From contig NZ_CAMTIG010000019.1 in the NCBI RefSeq assembly GCF_947072515.1, positions 1 through 64,000 of the forward strand: a stretch of DNA of 64,000 bases, read 5' to 3'. The notes under the pieces were generated by a model. The model did no database searches. It had not been told where the DNA came from and saw nothing but the letters and a program-made list of their open reading frames with translations. The first letter of the stretch is position 1. Each line of letters starts with the position of its first letter. Below, one piece after another: positions 1 through 8,000 of the stretch. This DNA is from an uncultured Clostridium sp. Lineage in GTDB: Bacteria; Bacillota; Clostridia; Clostridiales; Clostridiaceae. A program made the position numbers and the translations under genes.

Positions 1-27
1 CCAAATCTATTTTATAGTAAAAAAGAA

Positions 28-83
28 AGAGTGTCGACTTTGTCGACACTCTGAGCTGTTCATTTATAGTGAACAGCTTCTTT
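28..83. terminator. double hairpin terminator at left edge
   Basis: Two adjacent perfect hairpins: positions 28-52 (11-bp stem, 3-nt loop) and 55-77 (8-bp stem GCTGTTCA/TGAACAGC). The second is followed by a T-rich run for + strand transcripts. The first has a T-rich run on the - strand side. They probably end a gene to the left of the window and insulate the bile locus. Confidence 0.7.
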
Positions 84-119
84 TTAGCTTACTCATTAAA
101 GCATTTTATAATTTTCTAA

Positions 120-290
120 TAATTACAAATTCCATTTTCAGGATATATTGGCAACAATATATTTTTTATCTAAATGCTGTAATAAATAAACTACATCTTG
201 TTTTCCAATACTAACACAGCTGCAGTTCCGCCACCTACAGTATAAGAATGTAGGTAGCACTTCCCCATCCCTGATATGGATTAACTGTAT
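120..290 (-). pseudogene. possible decayed coding remnant
   Basis: On the - strand, short stretches read like protein (VNPYQGWGSATY, then VGGGTAAVLVLEN, then DVVYLLQHLDKKYIV) but sit in different frames separated by stops. This fits a gene fragment broken by frameshifts. I do not recognise the family. It could also be chance coding-like sequence. Confidence 0.25.
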
Positions 291-361
291 TTTAATTTTG
301 TATTAATTTACATCAATATAACTAAACTTTAATCCGACTATCTTTTCTATCCATTTAGAAT

Positions 362-417
362 AAGTTAATACTGACTTATAAATCATTATTAACATCATAA
401 TAAGTCATTATAGACTT
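362..417. promoter_or_regulatory. two enhancer-like 16-bp dyads
   Basis: AAGTTAATACTGACTT (362-377) and AAGTCATTATAGACTT (402-417) are matching imperfect palindromes (AAGT...GACTT). They start exactly 40 bp apart, about four helical turns. A further half-site (CGACTTA) lies near 444-450. They lie about 95-150 bp upstream of a sigma-54 promoter, where activators of that class bind. That they are activator sites is inference from position and symmetry. Confidence 0.5.
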
Positions 418-510
418 GCTTATATTCTAAAACAATGCATTTTCGACTTATTTCATCTTTTTTCTTATCTAGAAATTTATAAAACCTCACTAAACTCCCC
501 ATTTTAATTT

Positions 511-527
511 TTGGCATAACTCTTGCT
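511..527 (+). promoter_or_regulatory. sigma-54 (-24/-12) promoter for bile salt hydrolase gene
   Basis: TTGGCATAACTCTTGCT carries GG at 513-514 and GC at 525-526 with exactly 10 nt between, the defining spacing of RpoN/SigL promoters (consensus TGGCAC-N5-TTGC). The expected transcript start is near 538, giving a short leader before the ribosome site at 577-580. No competing good sigma-A promoter was obvious between here and the gene. Confidence 0.7.
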
Positions 528-591
528 TTAATATTAAGCATAAAAATAAATTATATTTCTATATAAATTTAATGATAAGGACGTGATTAAT

Positions 592-1581
592 ATGTGTACA
601 GCATTAACATTAAAAACTAAAGAAGGTAATCATTTATTTGGACGAAATATGGATATTGAATATACTTTCGGTCAATCTGTTGGTATTATTCCAAGAAATT
701 TTGAATATGAAGATAGAACTAATGGATGTACAGGTCATACTAAATATGCAGTTATAGGAATGATGACTGTTATGGAAAATCATCCAATGTTAGCAGATGG
801 AATGAATGAGAAAGGCTTAGCAGTAGCTGGATTAAACTTTCCTGGATTTGCTTATTATGAGCCTAAAAAAAGAGATGATAAAATAAACGTTTCAGTTTAT
901 GATTTTATGTTTTGGGTAGTTTCTCATTTTGCAAATGTATCTGAGGTAAAAGAACAAATTAAAAATATTAATATTATGGATACGCCTTTCAATGCAGATA
1001 CTCCAATCCCAACTCTTCACTGGATGGTTACTGATAAAACAGGTGAAAGTATTGTAATTGAAAAAACTAAAGATGGTTTAAAAGTATTTGATAATACTGT
1101 TGGTGTACTAACTAATTCTCCAACCTTTGATTGGCATTTAACTAATTTAAGACAATATTTAGGTATATATGCAGATCAATCTACTAATGCTCAATGGAGT
1201 CATCAAGAATTAAATCCACTCGGACAAGGTGTTGGTGCAATTGGCTTACCTGGTGATTTTACTCCAGCTTCTAGATTTGTAAGAGTTGCTTTTTTAAGAC
1301 ATTTTGCTTTAGCAAATGATAGTACATTAATGGATGTTAATGAATTTTTCCATATTTTAAATAATGTTGCTATGGTAAGAGGCTCAGTAAGAACCCCTCA
1401 AAATATGAGTGACATAACAATTTATACGTCAAGTATGAACTTAGAAGAAGGAATCTATTATTATAATACTTATGACAATAACAGTATCAATGCCATAAAT
1501 ATGAATAACGTAGATTTAAATAGTTCTGAATTAATTTTATTTCCTTATGAAGATAAATTAAAAATTAATTATCAAAATTAA
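592..1581 (+). CDS. bsh: bile salt hydrolase (choloylglycine hydrolase)
   Basis: N-terminal-nucleophile amidase that deconjugates glycine- and taurine-linked bile acids in the cytoplasm. The start is set at ATG 592 because family members need Cys directly after Met; an in-frame GTG at 583 would bury it. Catalytic residues known for this family are all visible: C2, R18 and D21 (FGRNMD), N82 (GLNFP), N175 (LTNSP) and R228 (SRFVR). The 329-residue length is normal for the family and the sequence resembles the C. perfringens enzyme. It is the first gene of a cluster with two MFS transporters and sits behind a sigma-54 promoter. A penicillin V acylase activity is the usual alternative for this fold, but the bile-enzyme resemblance and transporter context favour BSH. 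Confidence 0.93.
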   Translation: MCTALTLKTKEGNHLFGRNMDIEYTFGQSVGIIPRNFEYEDRTNGCTGHTKYAVIGMMTVMENHPMLADGMNEKGLAVAGLNFPGFAYYEPKKRDDKINVSVYDFMFWVVSHFANVSEVKEQIKNINIMDTPFNADTPIPTLHWMVTDKTGESIVIEKTKDGLKVFDNTVGVLTNSPTFDWHLTNLRQYLGIYADQSTNAQWSHQELNPLGQGVGAIGLPGDFTPASRFVRVAFLRHFALANDSTLMDVNEFFHILNNVAMVRGSVRTPQNMSDITIYTSSMNLEEGIYYYNTYDNNSINAINMNNVDLNSSELILFPYEDKLKINYQN

Positions 1582-1608
1582 TATTTCTATTTAAACTTTA
1601 AAATAAAT

Positions 1609-1648
1609 AGGTTCTTTATTTAAATATACTAAGTTAAATAAGGAACCT
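1609..1648 (+). other. intercistronic hairpin between bsh and first transporter
   Basis: A 15-bp stem (AGGTTC...GAACCT outer part, TTATTTAA/TTAAATAA inner part, one T-G pair) with a 10-nt loop. It is not followed by a T-run, so it looks more like an mRNA stabiliser or processing site than a strong terminator. It could set different expression of the enzyme and the transporter. Confidence 0.55.
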
Positions 1649-1672
1649 CATTAAAAGAAAGGTGTGATTTTA

Positions 1673-2959
1673 ATGGGATCAGTGTCTACTACACATACAA
1701 GCAATAGTAAAAGAAAAATTTTCATGATTTTTATCGCAATGATTATTCAAGCAATACCTTTTGGTGTTGCTCAAAATATACAACCTCTATTTATTCCTTA
1801 TGTTGTTAAACATTTTTCATTTTCATTAGCAGCTTTCTCTCTTATATTTACTTTTGGAGCTTTAGCATCCTCTGTTTGTTCTCCATTTTTGGGTAAGTTA
1901 TTTGGGAAAGTGAATTTAAAGATATTATTTATAATTGGTACAGTTTTATCTAGTTTAGGATTCTTAGGAATGGGACTTGCCACAAACTTACCTGAGTTCT
2001 ATATCTTATCTGCTATAATGCAAGTTGGATGCGTATTATTCTCAGGATTAGGTATTCCATTCTTAATTGGTAGTTGGTTTCCTACAACTGGTAGAGGTAA
2101 AGCTTTAGGAATTGCCTTTGCTGGTGGATCAATAGGTAATGTATTTTTACAACCAATCGTTTCAAACATTTTAGGTAGCCATGGTGAATCTTTTTCATAC
2201 ATTCTTTTTGGAATAATTTCTCTTATTTTTAGTTTAGTTATTGTTCTACTATTTGTAAGAATTCCTAAACAAGGAGAAATCGAAGAAGTTACTAGTGAAA
2301 AAACTCAAGAAAATTCTACTACTTCTAAAGCAGTAGTTTATGAAGGTCCTGGTGCTGCTGCTACAAGAAAAGAAAAATATTTTTGGTTATTTGCTACTGG
2401 ATATGCCTTTATTGGTATTGCTATTTCAGCATGTAGTACTCAATATGCTTCATACTTTAGAATGCAATTGCATTTAGATGCTCATTTAATAGGAATTTTA
2501 GGATCGGTATTTGCTTTATTCTGCTTAATTGGAAATGTAGGTGGTGGAGCTTTATTTGATAAAATAGGTAGTTTTAAAGCTATGATACTTGCTTTCATAT
2601 TCCAAGGATTATCTATTATCGGAATGTTACTTGCTGGAAGTTCTCATGGTTTTGCATTTCTATTCTCTATTTGTTATGGATTATGTGTATTCTCATATAT
2701 GTCAGGACCTGCATTCCTTTCTACAGATGTATTTGGTAGAAAAGATGCCAGTGTTAACTTAGGAACTATGAGTTTACTATTTGCTATAGGATTTGCTTTA
2801 GGTTCAGTAATCTTTGGTGCTTTTGCTCAATCAATAGGATTTAAAGTTGCATGGATTGCTATGATTGTATTCTTAGTAGTCGGATATGGTCTTCTATTAA
2901 CATCAATTAGTGTTATGAAACGTAGACAAAAAGCAGAGCTTAGTAAAGTAACTGCATAA
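1673..2959 (+). CDS. MFS transporter, likely bile acid carrier (copy 1)
   Basis: A 428-residue polytopic membrane protein with about 12 hydrophobic segments and a central charged loop near residues 200-235, as in the major facilitator superfamily (oxalate/formate-antiporter-like branch). Start ATG 1673 is preferred over GTG 1664 because the AAAGG ribosome site ends 10 nt upstream of the ATG and would touch the GTG. It lies 91 bp after the bile salt hydrolase gene. In Lactobacillus johnsonii two MFS carriers (CbsT1, CbsT2) flank a bile salt hydrolase gene, so transport of conjugated or free bile acids is the natural inference. Substrate is not proven by sequence. Confidence 0.8.
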   Translation: MGSVSTTHTSNSKRKIFMIFIAMIIQAIPFGVAQNIQPLFIPYVVKHFSFSLAAFSLIFTFGALASSVCSPFLGKLFGKVNLKILFIIGTVLSSLGFLGMGLATNLPEFYILSAIMQVGCVLFSGLGIPFLIGSWFPTTGRGKALGIAFAGGSIGNVFLQPIVSNILGSHGESFSYILFGIISLIFSLVIVLLFVRIPKQGEIEEVTSEKTQENSTTSKAVVYEGPGAAATRKEKYFWLFATGYAFIGIAISACSTQYASYFRMQLHLDAHLIGILGSVFALFCLIGNVGGGALFDKIGSFKAMILAFIFQGLSIIGMLLAGSSHGFAFLFSICYGLCVFSYMSGPAFLSTDVFGRKDASVNLGTMSLLFAIGFALGSVIFGAFAQSIGFKVAWIAMIVFLVVGYGLLLTSISVMKRRQKAELSKVTA

Positions 2960-2970
2960 AATGGTTAAAG

Positions 2971-3010
2971 AGCTAGCTTTATCTAACAATTAGATAATCT
3001 AGCTTTTTTC
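2971..3010 (+). terminator. terminator between the two MFS genes
   Basis: Long hairpin: AGCTAG (2971-2976) with CTAGCT (2999-3004), inner stem TTATCTAA/TTAGATAA, then a run of T. It ends the bsh-transporter transcript, so the second transporter needs read-through or its own promoter. Confidence 0.85.
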
Positions 3011-3039
3011 TTTAAATCTAAACTAAAGGAGATGAGTAC

Positions 3040-4344
3040 ATGAAATCATCCCAAATAAATCTAGAAAATTCAAAAGGAAAATATTTAAATATAAAGATTA
3101 TAATTGGATGTATGTTAATACAGGCTATCCCTTTCAGTATTGCCTCTAATATACAACCACAATTTATTAGTTATGTAACAAAAGGCTGTAATTTTTCATT
3201 GACTGGCTTCTCTCTTATATTTACAATTGGAACTCTTGTATCAGCCCTATCTTCTCCTTTCGTTGGAAATTTATATACAAAGGTTCACCCAAAAATATTG
3301 TTTATTGCAGGATGTCTATTATCCGGAATTGGCTTCTTATCTTTTGGGTTTGCAAGAACTTTAATGGAATTCTATATTATTTCTGCCATTGTTCAAATTG
3401 GAACATTAACCTTTTCTGCTATAGGAATTCCAACTATTATCAACACATATTTTAACGAAAAAACTAAAGGTAGTGCTCTAAGCCTAGCTTTTGCTGGTGG
3501 TTCTATCGGAAATATCGTTTTGCAAGAGGTTGTCGTATATTTATTAACAATGAAAGGATTTAGATTAACCTATGTAGTTTTTGGATTGATATCTACAATT
3601 ACTAGTGTATTATTCACATTAATTTTTTTAGATTTTAAAAAATTAGATAAGAAAAATCTTATTAGTGAACAAAGAAGTATTAATCCAAATGTAGAACATA
3701 AAACAACTATGGAAAAAATTCCTGCTAGAGAAATGTTTAAAAGCAAAACTTTTATATTTTTCTCAATAGGCTTTATATTTATGGGGCTTGCTATGGCTGC
3801 ATTATCAATCCAATATCCCAATTATTTAAGACATTTAATGAAAACAGTTACTAGCTATAAAGATGTATCTCTCACCTTTTTAGGTAATATTGGTGCACTA
3901 TTTGCTATATTTTCTTTAATAGGAAATTTAGTTGGTGGTATTCTTTTCGATAAAATTGGTACAACTAAAACTTTGATAATTGCATTTATTTTAACTGCTT
4001 TATCTAATATTGCATTAATTTTATCAATTTTTTCTCCAATCTTTGCTTATATCTTTGCTATAACAAAAGGACTTTCTGTCTATTCATACATGATGGGTCC
4101 TTCTTATCTATCAAGCTATTTTTTTAAAGGAAAAAACTTTTCTAAGATATTAAGCTTAATAAACTTTATGTTCGCTATTGGTTTTTCAATTGGATCTACA
4201 TTATTTGCTATAGTTTCTAGCAATTTAGGCTTTGTAACTAGTTGGATACTGATTTTAGTATTTGTTACTATTTCTTTTATACTTTTACTTTTCGCAAATT
4301 CAAGTTGCAAACAAAATCACATAATTTTAAACCCAACTATTTAA
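3040..4344 (+). CDS. MFS transporter, likely bile acid carrier (copy 2)
   Basis: A 434-residue MFS protein, clearly paralogous to the preceding gene: it shares the N-terminal pattern QAIPF(S/G)(I/V)A followed by NIQPxFI, the AFAGGSIGN segment and the NxxGGxLFDKIG segment. About 12 membrane segments. ATG 3040 follows an AAAGGAGATG ribosome site at good spacing. A terminator separates it from copy 1, so it may be regulated separately. A tandem MFS pair next to a bile salt hydrolase parallels the Lactobacillus cbsT1/cbsT2 arrangement. Division of labour (uptake versus export of cholate) is inference. Confidence 0.8.
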   Translation: MKSSQINLENSKGKYLNIKIIIGCMLIQAIPFSIASNIQPQFISYVTKGCNFSLTGFSLIFTIGTLVSALSSPFVGNLYTKVHPKILFIAGCLLSGIGFLSFGFARTLMEFYIISAIVQIGTLTFSAIGIPTIINTYFNEKTKGSALSLAFAGGSIGNIVLQEVVVYLLTMKGFRLTYVVFGLISTITSVLFTLIFLDFKKLDKKNLISEQRSINPNVEHKTTMEKIPAREMFKSKTFIFFSIGFIFMGLAMAALSIQYPNYLRHLMKTVTSYKDVSLTFLGNIGALFAIFSLIGNLVGGILFDKIGTTKTLIIAFILTALSNIALILSIFSPIFAYIFAITKGLSVYSYMMGPSYLSSYFFKGKNFSKILSLINFMFAIGFSIGSTLFAIVSSNLGFVTSWILILVFVTISFILLLFANSSCKQNHIILNPTI

Positions 4345-4354
4345 TATGAAAAAG

Positions 4355-4380
4355 GCCAAGCTTTTATATGCTTGGCTTTT
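4355..4380. terminator. bidirectional terminator
   Basis: GCCAAGC (4355-4361) pairs with GCTTGGC (4370-4376), with a T-run on the + side and a run of A (T on the - strand) on the other. It serves the second transporter (+) and the His/Cys-rich peptide gene (-). Confidence 0.85.
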
Positions 4381-4395
4381 ACTACTATTAAATTC

Positions 4396-4617
4396 TTAAT
4401 GTGTATGTTTATGTTCCTTACATCCACAATGACATACTTCTTTTACATGACTATGTTCTTCACATCCACAGTTGCACTCTTCATGAGTGTGAGTATGTTC
4501 ATGATTATGTGCATGTTCAGCACATCCGCAATGACATACCACCTCTTCATGTTTATGTTCTTCACACCCACATTTACATTCTTCATGTATATGTGGATAC
4601 TTTTTTAAATCTTTCAT
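4396..4617 (-). CDS. His/Cys-rich metal-binding peptide with four CxCGC repeats
   Basis: A 73-residue protein of which 12 residues are Cys and 17 are His. Four evenly spaced motifs are visible: CKCGC, CHCGC, CNCGC and CHCGC, each followed by (E/A/K)EHxH; a six-His alternating stretch (HAHNHEHTHTH) lies in the middle. The pattern is two copies of a two-motif unit, so it arose by duplication. Start ATG is preceded by GGGGAG. There is no signal peptide, so it is cytoplasmic. Composition points to binding of Zn, Ni, Cu or Co, as a store, buffer or chaperone like a metallothionein, but I do not recognise a named family. It is monocistronic, with a terminator just downstream. Confidence 0.8.
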   Translation of the reverse strand: MKDLKKYPHIHEECKCGCEEHKHEEVVCHCGCAEHAHNHEHTHTHEECNCGCEEHSHVKEVCHCGCKEHKHTH

Positions 4618-4737
4618 AATATTTCTCCCCTCATAAATAATATTTATTCTACCTCGCTTTTTTCTTCTTTTATATATATTCTCTTTTATTGTATTATATG
4701 ACTTAGTTTATTTTTTAAATACCTAACTTTTCAATAT

Positions 4738-4938
4738 TTAATTACTCTTCATTATTATTAAATATTGAATCTCCTCATATTTTTTTATTTCTTCATTTAG
4801 TTTATTTATTAAATTTTCTTTTCTCTTTATTTTTAGTTCATTTTTTATAGTTCTTATATTTTCTTCTAGTTCTTCTCTCACTCTTTTTAATTCCTCTATC
4901 CCCTTAAATTTTTCTGTCTCTTGATTTTTTTTCTCCAA
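4738..4938 (-). CDS. small coiled-coil protein, unknown
   Basis: A 66-residue, highly charged, Lys/Glu-rich helical protein with heptad-like Leu/Ile spacing (ELKRVREELEENIRTIKNEL). It starts at TTG 4938, which has GGAGGGAG seven bases upstream, so translation is believable despite small size. Its two-helix layout and the segment INKLNEEIKKYE vaguely recall Spo0E-type aspartyl-phosphate phosphatases, but the diagnostic SQxLD motif is not present. Function unknown. Confidence 0.55.
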   Translation of the reverse strand: MEKKNQETEKFKGIEELKRVREELEENIRTIKNELKIKRKENLINKLNEEIKKYEEIQYLIIMKSN

Positions 4939-5023
4939 AACTCTCCCTCCTACTTTAAACTTACTCTTTTCTTTATTATACTATTTTAATTACATATTTT
5001 GGAATAAATTATCATTTTAATAT

Positions 5024-5062
5024 AGAAAAAGGAGCGAAATATTTCTATCCCACTCCTTTTTT
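5024..5062 (-). terminator. terminator of giant surface-protein gene
   Basis: GGAG/CTCC outer stem (5031-5034 with 5053-5056) extended by flanking A/T pairs and an inner GAAA/TTTC stem, with a T-run on the - strand side. Confidence 0.7.
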
Positions 5063-5079
5063 CACTTATTTAATTTTTC

Positions 5080-8000
5080 TTAAAATAAAGATGTTATATA
5101 GTTCCAAATTGAACCCCAAATTGAGTTTGATTTGTTTTCTAACCCCTTCATTCCATTCTCTATATTTTCATTTGCTTTATTTACTTCTTGCTTTGTAGAG
5201 TTAGTATTAGCTATAACCTTTTCTCCACTCACTATATCTCCATTTAAATTTTCAACACTTTTCGATGTATATTTAGATGAATCTTTTAATTTATTTTGTG
5301 CATTAGTTACTGTATTAACTAATGTATTTAGTTCTGGTCTCTTTTTAATTATACTTAATGCATAATTAATTAAATTAGTTGCTTCTATAGTTTGCTCTTC
5401 TGGATAATTATTTTCTATAATATAATTTCCTACCTCAAGTCTTTGTTGTAATAATTTTATGCTTTCTGCAGTATATGTTTCTGTTTCTTTTGGATTTGAA
5501 AGTATATTAACTACACTATTTAATGCACTTGTAAATTTAACTATATAAGGTTTAGTTGCTGATGCTCCATTATTTTTAACAACTTCTAGCTTAGTTATAG
5601 CATTTTCAATAGCATTAGTTGCATCTTTTACTTGTACTAATGTTACTAAATTATTACTCATTATCTTATTTCCTACCGCAATTGCATTTTTTAAGTTTTC
5701 TTTACTAGCTGCAGTATAATCTACTTTTGATATCAGCTTAGCATTTCCATCTTTAATTGCATTACCTAAAGGTTCTACGTTACTCTTTAATGCACTTAAT
5801 CTCACTTTAATATTATTTATTGCCGTAGTAATTTGCACCTCTGTTACATTCGAACCAATTAATAACTTACTTCCTTCATTCATTGCATTTTTTAATAGGT
5901 TTAATGAAACTTCTGTATATCCAAAACATCCATTTTTACTTCCATTATTTATAGTATTTTGTGCATTTTGAATTTCTGTTTTTAATATAGATTCATCTTG
6001 TGTTACAGGATTTTTAATTAATTCATTCATAGTATTAGTTAATAATTCTGTTATCTCTTGTACTTGTTCTGTTGTTGAGTTACTATTATTGTTTATAGAT
6101 TCTGCTATATTAAGCATTCTTTGTAAAGTAGCATTACTTTCTGCTGTATACTCCTTACTGCTTAGCTTTTCTTTCCCTTCATTTATTGCATTTATTAATG
6201 CTTGTTTTATAGTATTTTCTGTATTATTAGTTCTTGATTTAGTTGTGGAATTACTCACATTTGATCCTGTTGTAGCTGGTTTTGATACTGTCTTCTTTAC
6301 TTCATTTGATGAATTCACAGTTAATCCTCTAGTTGTAATATATAGAGTTTCTGTTGTAGCTACTCCTTGTTTTAATGCTATATTTCCTTTTTGTTCATTT
6401 GCTAAAACTACATTATTTGCACTAATTAAAGATGAATTTAAATAATCTATAACAATTTTATCTCCATACGAGTATTTAGCTCCATTAAATACATTTGCAA
6501 TATCTTGACTTGCATTATAATTGCACTCATTAAGTGTAATTTCCTTTATTACTTTACCTTCACTATTTTCTAGTTTTAATGAAAAAGCTTCTGCTGTTCC
6601 ATATGGATTTGTTGCATTTCCACCTTGTGCTACTGTAATAGTGTTGTTTTGAGGATTAAATCCTATATCTGCAATATTACAATTCCAAACATTATTTATA
6701 ATAATAGATGAATTTCCTAATTCATTATCTCCTAAATAAAGACCATTTCCTTGCATTTGAGTTAATAAATAAGAAGCTACTGAACTTTGACTTTGTGGTA
6801 AATTTGCATTTACTTCATTATTCAATGTACTAGTTATTGTATTAACATAATTATTAAAATCTTCTTGTGTTCCTTTTGTCATGTATATGTCTTTTAATTG
6901 AAGCAATAAATCATACATTGGCATTGGATAATCATTAAAAGTCTTAATTATACTATTTACCAAACCATTATATTGAGTAATTGTGGTATTTGAATTGCTC
7001 TTTTCTAAATTAACTAAATCAATCCATGCTCCAAGATTTAACGAATTTACTTTTATTGCTTTTTGTAAATCTTGCACCTTAGATTCATATGATGTTTGAG
7101 TTGTTGCTAAATATTTATACATATTAGATTCAGCTAAAGTTCCATTATCTGCAGCTTGATATAATAAATTATATGATGCAACATTATTTCCTGGTGCTAT
7201 TGAACTTGACCAAGTACTCATATCTGCATCATAAGTTGTAGACCATCCATCGACAGCATTTCCAATTTCCCATTGGTTAATCTGCGAATCATACCATATA
7301 AATGCATTGTGTCCTGTTTGTGGTGTTTGAGTTGCTGGAATCCCAAATACTTTTTCTACAGCTCCTCCCATCATACCTGTTGCTCCACAAACTCCTCCTA
7401 CATACCATACACTATAAATATTAGGATTTGGTCCATAAAAGTTATTTCCAAATACACTTGCTCCTGTATATGGATTTCTTGTATTGTAATTTATTGTATA
7501 TGCTCCATTATGAAGTGTTCCTTCTCCAATAAGTCCATTATGATTTTGAAGAAGTACATTTCTCATATCTATAATTTGATTATTTGCTATATCTATATTA
7601 GTGATAAAACATAAATGACTTACATCTAAAGTACTAAACTCTGGTAACATTCCACCCTCTTTATTTAAAGTTTGGAATATATTATATCTTTGAACTGGAC
7701 TACCAACTGGTGTTCCTGCTGGATATGCCCTTATCGGTTGTCCATTTGTAAGTGCTACTGCAATAGCTAATTTTAAATTAAATCCATAATGAGAATTTGT
7801 ATATGTGTTCCAAATATTTGACCATACTTTTATACAATCTATATATGTTGCATTTGGTTGATCTTCTGGCTCATATGTGGCATTTGGATTTGGTCCTCCT
7901 AAGAATTCTTCCATAGCCGTAGTATTATTTAAAACCCAATTTAAAAATGCTGCATTTTGACTATTTTCTCCATAGAAATCCTCTAGATTTTGAAGCCCAA

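Noticed and set aside
4372..4619. Two + strand open frames opposite the His/Cys-rich gene
   Set aside because: They lack ribosome sites and mirror the repetitive codons of the - strand gene.
4738..4938. Calling the small coiled-coil gene Spo0E
   Set aside because: The diagnostic SQxLD motif is absent; only the length and helix pattern match.
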